A stretch of DNA of 64,000 nt. It comes from Pleurostoma richardsiae (taxonomy: Eukaryota > Ascomycota > Sordariomycetes > Calosphaeriales > Pleurostomataceae). The stretch lies in contig JANBVO010000080.1 in NCBI GenBank assembly GCA_030052745.1, forward strand, positions 1 through 64,000, written 5' to 3'. The notes beneath the pieces are model-generated. The model was not told the DNA's origin and did no database searches. It worked only from the letters and a program-made list of their open reading frames with translations. A program made the position numbers and the translations under genes. Each line of letters opens with the position of its first letter. Within the stretch, counting starts at the first letter, position 1. Of this stretch, positions 1-10,864 are shown one piece after another.

Positions 1-1
1 C

Positions 2-30
<29 letters not shown>
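1..30. repeat. Run of 30 C residues at window start
   Basis: The window opens with an uninterrupted 30-base C homopolymer, followed by ordinary mixed sequence. It may be a real mononucleotide tract or an assembly or contig-end artefact; the sequence alone cannot decide. A second, shorter C run lies at 19031-19047. Confidence 0.95.
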
Positions 31-33
<3 letters not shown>

Positions 34-146
34 TGCGGGCATGACAAGTAATAGCAATAGCACCTTTAATTTGTTCATACAAAATGACCCAACGGCCAGT
101 AAATTCAGCATATATGAAATATCAGCACTTTATTACGATTCCACAC

Positions 147-1179
147 TTAATCCATCAATCCCTTCTTGCCATCACCATCAGCATCCTTGAAAGGATTCAA
201 TTTATCCTTCAAGGGAGCTTTACCCGAAGCAACACTGCCGGAGGCCCCATGGCCTTCAGACTCAGAGCCAACGCGAGCCTTGAATATGATGTCAGTATGT
301 CGTACTCGACAGGGAGCAAGTGAGCAGACATACATGGTCATTTTCAGTGGTTTGAGGAGTCGTTTGATCGCCAATCTGACCATTGGTCACACTATGGCTG
401 TGCCCGTGGGTGTTATTAGTGCGATGGCCGTGGCCGTTGGTGCTGCCAATGCCCTCGAATCCGTCGGTTTTTAGCTCCCTGTTGTATTCAGGCGGGCAGC
501 CTTCGAACTCGGTAACCTTGCTAATGCCTCTGCCTTCTAGTACCCCTCTCTCGTTCCTGAACTCTTCGATTGTCTTAGGCGGCAGAACCGAGGTGCCATG
601 ATGTACAGCTTCGGCATGATGAGTTTCATGGATGGGAACAGTCGTGTGGAAGACCTCGGGGGCAATTGTCTCCTTCTGAATGACGGGCTGGATGTGCTCG
701 TGGACATGATGGTGAGTGTGTTCGCCCTCGACAACTGGTGCAGTGGAAGCGGTATGGGTGGTATCGTGCCTGACAGTGGTGTCCTTGTACTTGGCAGCAT
801 CCCGCTCAAGGGTTGAACGGATGTCTCTGTCACTACCATGCTCAAACTTTTTGTGCTCTACGGGAGCAACGTTGTGCACGTGCTTTTCGGGCCTGGGGTT
901 ACATCGTCTTGTCAGCTCGCGCTCGAGACACAATGCCAAAGAACGAAGAAGGTTAAGAGGACGGAAAACTTACAGGGCCTCAGTGGCCTTAATGGGCTGG
1001 ACGGTTGTGTGGTGATGGTCTCGGTGGACCTCCTTGTCGACCGCAGTGGTCACATTCTCGTGCTTCTTCGGGAAAATATGCTCCTCGGTAACAGCTGGTC
1101 GGACCTCCCTGTCGACGCTTGTTGTGTGCTTCCCATCCCGAGAAACGAAGTTTGCAACTGCCTGCTTGGCCTTCTCCAT
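147..1179 (-). CDS. Histidine-rich stress/allergen-like protein, 3 exons
   Basis: Exons 974-1179, 334-892 and 147-278 join in frame (donors GTAAGT and GTATGT, acceptors CCCCAG and TTCAAG) to give 298 residues. The protein is very hydrophilic, with no signal peptide or membrane segment. It has two N-terminal repeats of the form DREVRPAV.EEHIFPK / DKEVHRDHHHTTVQP, a central His-rich part (HTHHHVHEHIQPVIQKE, then HETHHAEAVHHG) and a C-terminal LKDKLNPFKDADGDGKKG. This architecture matches a fungal family often labelled 'allergen' or stress-related and probably intrinsically disordered; metal binding by the His clusters is only inference. The last exon is needed for the conserved C-terminus, which supports the second intron. 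A related gene is divergently placed at 2197. Confidence 0.8.
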
Positions 1180-2196
1180 GTTGTATGTAGGGGAAATAGA
1201 AGTCCGTAAAATTGAGCTTAGAATGACTTGGGTTGTATCAGTTCTGGAGTGTCGGATTAGAGTCTTCAGAGTACACAGGGAGCGCGAGGTGCGAGGATTA
1301 AGAGGTCTTATATACACTAACGGGTGACTGAGTTGAGAATTATATGATGATGTCGTTGGTGACGAGAGAGCCGGGACATGAGGGGTGGGTGGACCGGGCG
1401 AGAACTCTACGAACACAACCTGACAGGCAATCCTTGCGTAGATCACGCTGTAGCCTCCCGCCTCGTCGTACGCGCCCCAACCTGTAGGGGAGATCTAAGC
1501 TAACCCATTGACCAACGTGAACACTCCAGTACTAACAGCCCATTGCGTGAGCAACGTGAGGCGCGCTTGGAGGTATAGTTCCAGCTGTTAGCAGATCAGT
1601 TCCAACAGCAGGCCAGGCCAGGCTTCCTTCTAGGAAGAGCTGGCTCTGGTACCGCGCTGCATGTGACGGCGAGTGGGCAGATTGGCGCCGCGGCTATGAC
1701 ATCAAGCTGTGAAATCATGGCAATAAGTCACGATGCGCAGTTGTCCCCTCGGCTTCCAGATGCATCGACCAATGACTCGCCTCAGAGGGTCTAACAGCAT
1801 GCCGGATCAAGCAACATGACAGTAGTCGCGAAGCGGGGACCTCCGCCGGCCTAGGTCTAGGCTTATGCTAGCGCCAGCTAGTTGCAGGTCGGTGCAAACG
1901 ACTCAAGCGCGGAGACGCAGCAACATATCGTCATGAACATTTCTGTACTGATCATCGCTGACGATTGCAAGTGGCCGATCTGATCGATGTTCTCGTTGCC
2001 AAAATCCCGGATCGCCTAGAGCTGTGGACAGAAAGTTTGAACCAAATACGGTCTCTCTAGATTTCAGAGACCGAGGCCCTCAAACAAACATCGGCGTGAC
2101 TGACAACATATCTTTCTGCCGCTGCCAAGTTCCTCCCTGCAAGTCTGTGCTGCAGACCAACAGCTTGCCAATTGTCTTCTTCTCTTTTTCTTCTCC
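1180..2196. other. Shared intergenic region of two His-rich genes
   Basis: About 1 kb between two divergently transcribed related genes, so it probably holds both promoters. I see no convincing ORF, RNA gene or repeat. Confidence 0.5.
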
Positions 2197-3156
2197 ATGC
2201 TTCACCGCTTCAAAGACGCCTTGCATTGGCGGAAAAAAAGCCTGTTGCGGCATGAATATTGCACAACCCACTCCGCCTCTCAGCAACATTCGGCTTCTCA
2301 AAAAACTGGTCAAGCGGTCAACGGAGATGTCCAAGACTGTCTAGAAGCACAACCGGGGACTGCTAGGCCGGACTTATTGCCCGTCAAAAGTGGCTCTCCT
2401 CTTCAGGCTGCCGCTGGGCTAGCATCAGCAACCTCGATTCCGTGCGTGACAGACGGCCGAAAGACTGAACAGGGCGGTGTTAGCATCAAATCGTCACCTG
2501 CTGCCTCTCATTATACAGCAGTCCAGCAACATGGGTCCGACAGACCTTTTCCACAGATCCAGGAATGCATCGTCCCAGAGGAGAAGCCGCGAGAAATCGC
2601 CCAGGGGCGGACTCAACGAACGAACGGGAGATACAATCCGTTGACCGACAACTTACCAGATTCTGGGGAATCTGTACAACGACACTCCCGTGCGCAGCAG
2701 GACGAGCCCGCGGTCCAGTGGAACCACGACTTGAGCGCACGCCAGTTGGATAATGCACCTCCGCAAATACCAGTGCCGGAAATCCTGAATCTGGATATGG
2801 GACTTGGGGATCCCGAGAAGTTCACCGATGCTGACGTGGACTATATAGTCGACACTCGGCCAGCGGTCGTCCGAGAGGAGATTAGACCTCATGTGCATCA
2901 CGTTTATGTACCTCACCGTACTCGCTCCATCCATATTCACGAACACCGAAGAGTGATCCAACCAATCATTAACAAAGGCCAACAGACCGCATCCGAACAG
3001 CATTTGACTGGAAACAATTCAGTGGCTGAGGTCTCCGAAAATATCGGGCGCCTAGGAGAGGAAACGGACGAAGCCCGCGGAGCAATACACGCGGCACCTT
3101 CTACGGCACATGTGAGCAGTATCGATTCACGCAAGAGGGATATCTCGTCTGTGTAG
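2197..3156 (+). CDS. Second histidine-rich protein of the same family
   Basis: A single open frame of 319 codons from ATG at 2197 to TAG at 3154. The N-terminal 170 residues are polar and low in complexity. The recognisable part is near residues 205-270: VDYIVDTRPAVVREEIRPHVHHVYVPHRTRSIHIHEHRRVIQPI, spread over several blocks. It shares the HEH..(V/I)IQPI block and the VREEIRPHVHH-like sequence with the gene on the other side of the intergenic region, so the two look like diverged paralogues in head-to-head arrangement. No signal peptide or membrane segment. The start codon is the first ATG in frame, and a shorter form is possible. Function unknown. Confidence 0.65.
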   Translation: MLHRFKDALHWRKKSLLRHEYCTTHSASQQHSASQKTGQAVNGDVQDCLEAQPGTARPDLLPVKSGSPLQAAAGLASATSIPCVTDGRKTEQGGVSIKSSPAASHYTAVQQHGSDRPFPQIQECIVPEEKPREIAQGRTQRTNGRYNPLTDNLPDSGESVQRHSRAQQDEPAVQWNHDLSARQLDNAPPQIPVPEILNLDMGLGDPEKFTDADVDYIVDTRPAVVREEIRPHVHHVYVPHRTRSIHIHEHRRVIQPIINKGQQTASEQHLTGNNSVAEVSENIGRLGEETDEARGAIHAAPSTAHVSSIDSRKRDISSV

Positions 3157-3284
3157 CTCGAACCGTGTGTGGGTGCCGTATGCTTCTCCCGGTAGCGCTG
3201 GCTAGATGAAGAGAATACGTTGCGGACCCCATCGAGGGGCGTCTTGGCCTGAAACATTTCCTAGTAACGGAAGCTTCGATGCGC

Positions 3285-3712
3285 TCAGCATCGATATCTG
3301 GAAACAACCGTTTTCCAGTCTATAACATTCTCATAATCCTCCGGCTGCAGCCCAACCTGATGAATCACACCAGGGACATTATTGGCATGGTCGGGCTCTA
3401 CCACCTTCCCACCCGCGATAGGTCCGGCGGTGCCTGAGCTGTCCTTGATCCCTCCTCTTTCTCCTTCTTTGAATTCATTCACTGTAAATAGGCTTCCGAG
3501 ACCACACAGAGCAAGAACACCAAAGAAGGATTAGTCGAACATGCCCAGAACCACTTCCCGGGTAGGGGTTGGACCGATATTATCATGACGCAGGTCGAAA
3601 ACAACGGCGCTCGCTGGAGAGGATAGTCCTGTCCACGAAGAAGAAGATGCATATTATGAAGATCAGCGGGATCAGTCAAAAGTCGATTCTCCGCGAGACT
3701 CTTCGGGACCAC
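3285..3712 (-). pseudogene. Decayed small single-pass membrane protein gene
   Basis: On the minus strand a coherent coding stretch reads SPASAVVFDLRHDNIGPTP, then TREVVLGMFD, a TAA codon at 3531-3533, a hydrophobic segment SFFGVLALCGLGSLF, and then VNEFKEGERGG to a final RYRC stop at 3285. Apart from the TAA the frame is open across the membrane segment, and the TAA sits where a CAA (Gln) would fit, a C-to-T change in CpA context as RIP produces. Upstream, a coding-like stretch (PKSLAENRLLTDPADLHN) is in another frame, suggesting a second break. A splice explanation exists (acceptor TTTACAG at 3482-3488) but would discard the membrane segment. I do not recognise the family; a small organelle inner-membrane protein is possible. 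Confidence 0.4.
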
Positions 3713-4790
3713 TGGGTATCCGCGCCTTCTTAAACAGTTTGTGTGGCGTCGGCTGGGCCCCCCATGATCACTAGTTTCTCCAGCTCTCTCACTTGTTCAG
3801 GTATGGTGATTCAGTCACACTGGTGGACTGGAGCTGACACAGAGGACAATTGGGTTAGGTCGCCGACTTTATACCTCATTATCATCCTTGGCCGTGATAG
3901 CATGGCTCAAAAAAGTCGCTCTTGGCTCCTTCTCCCATTTTCTCCGGCTGTGGCCGGGTAGCTGCCGCCTCTGCGATTATCTTAACCCTCGATTAAATAA
4001 TAGACCAAAACCCTCCGCCTATGTCTCGTGTCAAACGTCTTTGATGGCCCCGTGTTCTCGGCGATATTCTATCGTCTCTTATTCCCGCGAGGCTGTAGGT
4101 AATATCGATACATCTGGCCAGCGGAGAAAAGGTTAAGCGGTAAGCCCGGTCGGCTAGCATGCCAATGCCATTCCATGATTTCGCGGATTTAGTCTGACTC
4201 TTAAAGTATCTGGGTGTGATAGATAGCAACACCAGCTGAGACAAGGTACCCGGTAGGTATTCGACGGTGCAGGCAATGAAATAAAGCGCGTCAATGCCCT
4301 TCGAAATTGCGAGCAGAGTAAGTGGGGCTGATAAGGCATCATAGAAGTCAATAAACTTGTTCCTGACCGACAATCTCAGTGCGGAGCTCGTCGAGAATGG
4401 AGGTCGGGGACTGTCCGACCTACGAAAGTCTGCGGGATAGCCGCTTCTCCGTGGCCTAGATTCTCTACTCTACCTGGGCATTATTGTTAAGTTACCAGCG
4501 TAACATCCATCTGACGAGAGGAATTTGGCTTACCTGTACTTAATGGCCTCTTCCAAGATATTTTACTAATTCGTAGGAAATCTGGTCCAAGTAAGTCGCA
4601 TCAGTTGAAAAGCCTGTCTTCCCATGCTAAACGTGAACGGCTTAGGGGTCCCCGCGTTTGTCCTCTTAGTCGCAAAGGTTGAGCGATATAATTATAATCG
4701 AGGAGATCCTTACATCTGCTGTACGTTGGAAGCTTGCACGTCGTAATAACGTGCCCTTGCTTTATGCTACCTTCGAGGAGCTTCTGTATT
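3713..4790. other. No supported gene
   Basis: Only short overlapping open frames on both strands, none with recognisable motifs or consistent splice signals. Confidence 0.4.
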
Positions 4791-5147
4791 CTAGAAAGTC
4801 ACGTATAACCACCGGCCGGAACTGAATGGTGACAAGTCAAGGCCTATGTTCTTCGAGGCGTCCTTCCCCGGCTGACAAGTCCTCACTGAAGACGGAGATG
4901 CAAAGAGATCAATATACGCTACGCCAAACCATTCTTTGACATCCAGGAATACATCAGGCGAGGCATACCCGCTAAGTACATGCTCGACGGGTACCTCCAT
5001 GCGCAGCGCGTTGGAGCGGACAGATTTGGTGTCCGGTGTAACTGGGTCTTCTGCTTCATCTGGGATAAGCCCGTCGAGGATGGACTGGCCGCGTACTAGA
5101 CCGCTCAGCCATGGGCAAAGATTCCGGGAGGAAATAGTCTTTTTCAT
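4791..5147 (-). CDS. Unassigned ORF, possible gene fragment
   Basis: Minus-strand frame of 118 residues with coding-like composition (for example ILDGLIPDEAEDPVTPD and DVFLDVKEWFGVAYIDLF) but no motif I can name. It may be an exon or a remnant of a larger gene; no convincing flanking exons were found. Confidence 0.25.
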   Translation of the reverse strand: MKKTISSRNLCPWLSGLVRGQSILDGLIPDEAEDPVTPDTKSVRSNALRMEVPVEHVLSGYASPDVFLDVKEWFGVAYIDLFASPSSVRTCQPGKDASKNIGLDLSPFSSGRWLYVTF

Positions 5148-5209
5148 CCCGCAGGGCTGGCAAGCAACGAGTACAACCGTCCACCGATACTCTCTGAAGA
5201 AGCGCTCTT

Positions 5210-5638
5210 ATGCGCGAAGCGGGACGAGCTGAAGTCACCATGTACTGCTGCGTAGATCAGAAGGACCGTCAAGAACATATCCATGAGGTTATTTTCGATG
5301 TTTGCGGAGGGCAACGAGCTGACCATATTGATCATGGGCTCGATGCAAACTCTCGGCAGGAACTCATCGACGGTTTTAATGCCGGAGGCCTGGGGTTGAC
5401 GCTGTGTTCGCGTGCCTATTATCGTCGCCAAGCAACCGAGGTGCTATTTCCCAAGATTAGGAAGCTGTGGGACAAGAGCGTCACGTTGTGCATGAACGAT
5501 GACGACCCAACTGACTTGTACGATGTCTGGATCGACGGAGTCACGCGAAAGGACTGTATCTATTGTGGCATGGAGAAGAAGCACACGCTTCAATTGGCGA
5601 TCAATGGCGCAGAAATGTGCTGGACGGAGGAGGAGTAG
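5210..5638 (+). CDS. Unassigned 142-residue ORF
   Basis: Open frame from ATG 5210 to TAG 5636. The product is acidic and cysteine-containing (KDCIYCGMEKKHTLQLAI near the C-terminus, with a CxxC pair) and ends with the acidic tail WTEEE. No signal peptide or membrane segment, and no family recognised. It could be the last exon of a gene whose upstream exons I cannot identify. Confidence 0.35.
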   Translation: MREAGRAEVTMYCCVDQKDRQEHIHEVIFDVCGGQRADHIDHGLDANSRQELIDGFNAGGLGLTLCSRAYYRRQATEVLFPKIRKLWDKSVTLCMNDDDPTDLYDVWIDGVTRKDCIYCGMEKKHTLQLAINGAEMCWTEEE

Positions 5639-5962
5639 GTTGAGAAGGCTACTTGGATGAGCTGCAACCCATTGGCCGAGATATACGCAACAGGGACGAG
5701 GGCTATCTCACATAAGCCCCGTGGACGCGATAGCGTACTAAAATGGCGCCTTCTCTCTCCACCAAAATTCCCCTGGCGTCAATTTCGTTGTGACCCCTCT
5801 CCCGATTTCTTTCTCCAGAGCCGTCACCAGCCCAGCAACAGTATGAGATCGCGTTCACGGCCCAGATGAGTCGCTCCGTCTATCCACTACATTATTCTTG
5901 AGCTTTCATGCATTGAAAGAACAGCCACATCGACCTCAGCTACCTCGCTTACATTGCACCAC
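5639..5962. other. Upstream region of the amino acid permease
   Basis: Short intergenic stretch with CT-rich segments near 5750-5820, typical of a fungal promoter and 5' leader. Nothing else seen. Confidence 0.4.
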
Positions 5963-7710
5963 ATGGCCCAGCTGCCCGTCAAAGACGACACACTCGTGAG
6001 CGGCGCTCCGCAAGGCGACATTGCAGCTCACTCCACAGATAGCCTGCAGTACGGGACTGATCCCGAGGATGGTGATCTGGTGACAGCAGCCGAGGACCGC
6101 GACCTTCGACGCGGGTTGGAGCAGCGGCATCTGTCCATGCTGGGTATCGCCGGGGCCATCGGGACGGGACTATTCCTGGGTTTGGGCGGCGCCGTCCAGA
6201 CTGCCGGTCCGCTTGGCGCGCTGCTTGGCTATGTGACTATTGGGCTCGTCGTCTGCGCCGTGCAGTTTGCGCTCGGCGAAGTTGCGGCGCTGTTGCCGGT
6301 CACGGGCGCTTTCGTGCGGCACGCGGAAGTGCTTGTCGACCCAGCCTTGGGGTTTGCCGTGGGCTGGAACCTCGTGTACGGCAATATACTGTCGATCCCT
6401 GCTGAGATCACAGCTATATGCGTCCTCTTCCAATTCTGGACGGACGTCAGCCCCGCTCTGTGGATCTGCATATTCATCGTGCTCACCAGCGTCGTCGGCT
6501 TTTCTCTTGTCCGCGTCTTCGGCGAGGTCGAGTTCGTCTTTGCCATCCTCAAAATCCTCCTCGTTATCTTCCTCATCATCCTCGGCCTCGTGGTCGACCT
6601 TGGTGGCGTTCCCGGCACGCAGCGTATCGGCTTTCGGTACTGGAAAGACCCTGGGCCTTTCGTTGAACTGATCGCCACCGGCAGTTGGGGCCGCTTCCTT
6701 GGCTACTGGAGTGTCATGACGGGCGCCGTCTTCTCGTTTGCCGGCGTCGAGTCACTCGCCATGGCCGCTGCCGAGACACGCAGCCCCCATCGTGCCATCC
6801 CACGCGCGTGTAAGCGCGTCTTTGCCCGCATCGTCATATTTTACGTCCTTGCTGTGCTCATAGTGGGTATGCTTGTGGCCAGCGACGACGAGCGCCTCGG
6901 TGACGAGTCTGGTACGGCGGCACAGAGCCCATTTGTCATTGCGGCGTCCGCGGCGGGTTTGCCCGCCATCCCGTCCATAGTCAATGCTGTGGTGATCACT
7001 TCTGCCTGGTCCTCATCGAACCAGGCCCTTCTGTCGGGCACGAGGGTACTTTACGGCTTGGCACTCAAGAGACAGGCGCCGCGGATTTTTCTGCGCACGA
7101 CATCGTGGGGAACGCCTTATATGTGCGTCGCGCTCTTTACCTGCTTCATGTTCCTGAGCTTCATGTCCTTATCCAACGGCGCTCTGACGGTGTTCTGGTG
7201 GCTTGTGGACCTGACAGCGGCTGGGGTCCTCATCAGCTGGATCACAATCTTGCTAAATCACGTCCGGTTCCGGCTTGCACTTCGCAAGCAGATGATTCCC
7301 GCCAGCAGGTTGCCATGGTATAGCTCTTGGACATGTACGTTTTATTCTCATGCCTTCCACACTTCTCCCAGTCCCAGCGGGTTAGTAGAATCGTCACTAA
7401 AATGCCTTCTCATCCATTAGTATACAGCTCCTATTCCGCACTTTTCTTTTGCGTCGTCATTCTCCTCACAAATGGGTTCACTGTGTTTACCAAGGGGAAC
7501 TGGGACAGCGCCACATTCGTTTCCTCGTACCTCGACATACCACTTGTGCTCACCGCCTACCTCGTCTGGAAATTCTACAAAAGAACAAGCATTACATCCC
7601 TGGAGAGTATTCCCATTGTTGAGGCGCTGGAACAGGCACAACATTACCTTGACGATTCAGTGTCGAAGGGGAACGGCTGGATACGTCTTGTGAGCTGGCT
7701 GTGGGATTGA
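5963..7710 (+). CDS. Amino acid permease (APC/YAT family)
   Basis: Exons 5963-7334 and 7421-7710 (donor GTACGT, acceptor CATTAG) give 553 residues, the usual size for yeast-type amino acid permeases. After a polar N-terminus, the family signature RGLEQRHLSMLGIAGAIGTGLF lies around residues 50-70, followed by about 12 hydrophobic segments. The motif FSFAGVESLAMAAAETRSPHRAIPRA near the middle corresponds to the conserved E(x)AGE.x.P.K-like stretch of the family. It should sit in the plasma membrane and import an amino acid by proton symport; the substrate cannot be read from sequence. The start chosen is the first true ATG; an in-frame TTG lies 9 nt upstream. It lies just upstream of the metabolic block and could belong to it, but nothing shows this directly. 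Confidence 0.9.
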
Positions 7711-7722
7711 TTGACACGTAAA

Positions 7723-8178
7723 ATGTTAAGAGAACTGGCACGCTATCTAGTTACTGTACTGATCATAAATATCATTTTCGTAGATACATATAACACCGTA
7801 AGAGTGCTCTATATTTGCAGACTCAAGCAGGATGGCCGACAGATCTCTAGAACCCAAATATCTCCTCAAGAAGATACTAAGGGTTCATCTCTACCGGACT
7901 TGTTAACCGAGGATGCAGACCGTCTCACACAAGACCCCTGGGACTGGAACAACCTTGATCAACTGCTAGCGCACTGGCTTGCAGTTACGCATATTTACTA
8001 TGACGCCAAAGAGAAGCAAAGACGTGATGCAGTTTATTTTATTTATCTGTTGGTTCTCTGTTCCGTGTGCAATCGCGAAGTGGCCGCTGCAAGGGCTAAT
8101 GATCCGGGATATGGACTATGGATTCCTTATTTACAGCCCATTTTGGTGAGACAACTGTTGATTACAGTAAAGATTTAG
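7723..8178 (+). CDS. Unassigned ORF with hydrophobic segments
   Basis: Open frame of 151 residues just after the permease stop. It has a hydrophobic N-terminal segment (YLVTVLIINIIFV), a Trp-rich middle (QDPWDWNNLDQLLAHWLAV) and another hydrophobic stretch (AVYFIYLLVLCSVC). Not recognised. It may be a gene remnant, or lie in the permease 3' region by chance. Confidence 0.3.
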   Translation: MLRELARYLVTVLIINIIFVDTYNTVRVLYICRLKQDGRQISRTQISPQEDTKGSSLPDLLTEDADRLTQDPWDWNNLDQLLAHWLAVTHIYYDAKEKQRRDAVYFIYLLVLCSVCNREVAAARANDPGYGLWIPYLQPILVRQLLITVKI

Positions 8179-8296
8179 TCTATGCCGTGTACAACTCGAT
8201 GAGATGACAATACAAGGTGAAGCTTGACGGCCGTACCGCCAAGTGGTTGAGATCAAGAGAAGGTTTGGCGCCCAAGTTGGTCTTGGTGGACTCCTT

Positions 8297-9753
8297 CTAC
8301 GCCTCGCTAGACTCTCCCCGCTTGATCCAGTCGAATTCTTCCTTGAGGTATAGATGTGCTCGCAAATCCCCAGATCTGGCGTGGCCCTCGAACAGCTCGG
8401 CTCTAGCAGCCCGCCCACACAGCTGACCCAGGCGACCACTCTCCTCTGCGGAACGAACTTCTTGGTATGTTACGGTCCTCAAGAATTTGCCCACCCAGAG
8501 ACCACCCGTATATCTGGAAGCACCTTTTGTCGGAAGAACGTGATTCGTTCCAATGCACTTTTGGGCACCCGTCAGTCTCCCAGAATGCAACACTCTTGGC
8601 TGTGCAGCTTACCTTGTCACCGTAGGACACGCAGGTCATAGGACCCAGAAAGAGAGCTCCATAATTGCTCATCTTCTCTATCGCATCTCTCGGGTTAACT
8701 GTCAGAATCTGGACATGTTCGGATGCATACTCGTCGGCAACCTGATACGCCTCATCCAAAGAGTCAACTAGCACGACCTCTCCCAAATTCTTCCATGAGA
8801 CACGTGCAACAGGGCTGGTAACCAAGTCTTCGAGGAGGGTGTCGCAGCAGTCGATTGTCTTCCTACCGACCTCTGCGGAGGTGGTGATTAAAACCGCAGG
8901 ACTATCAGGACCGTGTTCGGCTTGAGACAGCAGATCTGTTGCAACCATGAAAGGGTTCGCTGTTCCATCCGCAACAACCAGTACCTCCGTCGGCCCGGCA
9001 AAGAGGTCAATTCCGATCTCTCCGTACAGTTGCCGCTTTGCTTCGGCGACAAAGGCATTCCCTGGGCCAGCGATGAAGTTGACCTTGGGGACTGTCTCCG
9101 TTCCAACGCCCATGGCTGCAATGGCCTGGATTCCCCCGAGAAGGAAAATAGCATCCGCACCTGCAAGGTGCATGGCAGCTACAGTAGTGTACGGTATCTT
9201 GCCATGGTCGGGGGGCGTGCAAGCGACAACAGTCTTGACGCCAGCAACTTTGGCAGTAAGGATGGTCATGTGCGCTGAAGCTAGAAGAGCGTACCGTCCT
9301 CCAGGAATATATCTGGCAAGCCGTACATGATTAGCCTTCCTTGATGTTCCGCGGCTAATGTAATCCGGAGTTTTATACTCACGCGCCCACGGACGTGATA
9401 GGGTTATTCCTTTGCCCGAGGAAGACGCCCGGTGCCGTCTCGATCTCAAAGTCTTTGAGCGACTGCTTCTGTGCAATCGCAAATCTCCGTACATTTGCTT
9501 GGACATTCTTGATGTCTTCGATGGTCTGCGCAGGGACTTGGGAGATGGCATGTTCAATCTCAGCCTTGGATAGTGCGAACGACTCGGGCGACCACTTGTC
9601 AAACTTCTCGCTGTACTGCCGCACTGCTGCGTCTCCTTCGACGCGGACTGCGTCAATGACACCCTTTACTATGCCGGGAATGTCGATAGACGGGCGATCT
9701 GCGCCTGTGGCAGCGCCTGCTGTCGCCGCCTTCTTAATGTAAGAACGTGCCAT
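8297..9753 (-). CDS. Histidinol dehydrogenase-like enzyme (HisD family)
   Basis: Exons 9383-9753, 8613-9312 and 8297-8557 give 443 residues, full length for HisD. The fold's landmarks are present: YIPGGRYALLASA, IAGPGNAFVAEAKR, FAGPTEVLVVAD, SQAEHGPDSPAVL (zinc Gln/His), ASEHVQIL (Glu-His pair that activates water), the Asp of YGDK, GTNHVLPT, and EGHARSG near the C-terminus (zinc His). The family oxidises an alcohol to an acid in two NAD-dependent steps through an aldehyde. In fungi histidine biosynthesis normally uses a large trifunctional HIS4-type protein, so this stand-alone form next to catabolic genes may act on another amino alcohol; that is inference. Transcribed in the same direction as the SDR and MFS genes beside it. 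An in-frame ATG 51 nt upstream is an alternative start. Confidence 0.9.
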
Positions 9754-10045
9754 TGTGTCTGTCGGTCTCTGATCGGCCTGCCAGTTACGGGCAACTACGG
9801 GCATTATTCGTTGCTTGGGGCATGTATTATTTGTATCAGTGACATACATAGTCACTACCCGAGCGCACTCACGATCACTTCTAGTTAGTGGTTTTTTAAT
9901 TGAAGCAGCTATGTTCGTAATGGAAGGACCCCCGCTCCGGTATCTGGCTCCTGTCCACCTCCCTATCTTCGGGTGCGGGGGAAGACGGAAGGTGGAGAGC
10001 CGTTGGCTGATCCGCCATCGACCGGATCGCACACAGTTTTGGTGT

Positions 10046-10864
10046 TCAGTGAATGAACAGACCGCCGTTTACGAACAAGTGCTGGCCATTCACCCAACCG
10101 GCTCTCTCCTCGCAAAGGAACGCCACCGCAAATGCTACTTCTTCCGGGGTTCCCATCCTTTTCGCTGCTGGTGTCGCGTCAATCGTCGGTTGCAAGACCT
10201 TCATGGCCTCATCGCCCGCGGCCAGGAACCCCTCAGTGACAGTGGGGCCGGGAGACACGGCGTTGACGGTACAGCCGTACTTGGGCGGCAACTCCTTGGC
10301 CCAGACCCGGGTGAATGAGTCCACCATGCCCTTGGTCCCCGCATAAATGGTCTGGAGAGGCGGGGGACCGCGAGAACTGACCGAGCAAATGTTGACAATG
10401 CGGCCCGCCGGGCGGGTCATGTGCCGGAGGGTATGCTGGGTGAGCAAGAAGGTTCCGCGGGCGTTGAGGTTCACCAGTGTGTCCCAGTGGTCCAATGTCT
10501 GTTCCTCGAATGGTAGATTGATCGCAAGAGCTGCGTTGTTCACCAGGATGTCTATGTAGCCGAAGTGATGTATAGCCGCGTCCACTAGTGCCTTTGGCCC
10601 TTCGACTGTGCTCACATCTGCGCACAGAGCCACAGACGTCGTGGGAAGACTGGCAGCGACCGCAGCGGCATCCGCGGATAAGGAAGGATAAGGATAGTTG
10701 ACCACAACGTGTGCTCCCCGAGAAGCAAGCTCTCTGGCGATAGCAAGACCGATGCCGCTGTTGCTGCCAGAGACAACGGCTACTTTGCCTGCGAGAGTTT
10801 GCGGGACTGAGGAGGACATGGTGATGTTTGATTCAGGTGAGGGTGTCGGAGACATGGCAAGCAT
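10046..10864 (-). CDS. Short-chain dehydrogenase/reductase (SDR)
   Basis: A single exon of 272 residues from ATG 10864; an internal ATG (MSSSVPQTLAG) gives a shorter plausible start. It has the classical SDR cofactor motif as SGSNSGIGLAIA, then DILVNNAA, a catalytic Ser (ICSVSSRG), the YAGTKG Tyr-Lys pair, and VSPGPTVTEGF. It ends with the usual FVNGG.. tail. Predicted cytosolic NAD(P)H-dependent oxidoreductase on an alcohol or ketone; the substrate is unknown. The first Gly of the TGxxxGIG motif region is preceded by Ser instead of Thr, a common variant. It sits between the HisD-like enzyme and the MFS transporter, all on the minus strand. Confidence 0.92.
   Translation of the reverse strand: MLAMSPTPSPESNITMSSSVPQTLAGKVAVVSGSNSGIGLAIARELASRGAHVVVNYPYPSLSADAAAVAASLPTTSVALCADVSTVEGPKALVDAAIHHFGYIDILVNNAALAINLPFEEQTLDHWDTLVNLNARGTFLLTQHTLRHMTRPAGRIVNICSVSSRGPPPLQTIYAGTKGMVDSFTRVWAKELPPKYGCTVNAVSPGPTVTEGFLAAGDEAMKVLQPTIDATPAAKRMGTPEEVAFAVAFLCEERAGWVNGQHLFVNGGLFIH

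Noticed and set aside
6229-6678. Long open frames in other frames and on the minus strand across the permease
   Set aside because: They overlap a well-supported gene entirely and have Ser/Arg-rich compositions typical of shadow frames in GC-rich coding sequence.
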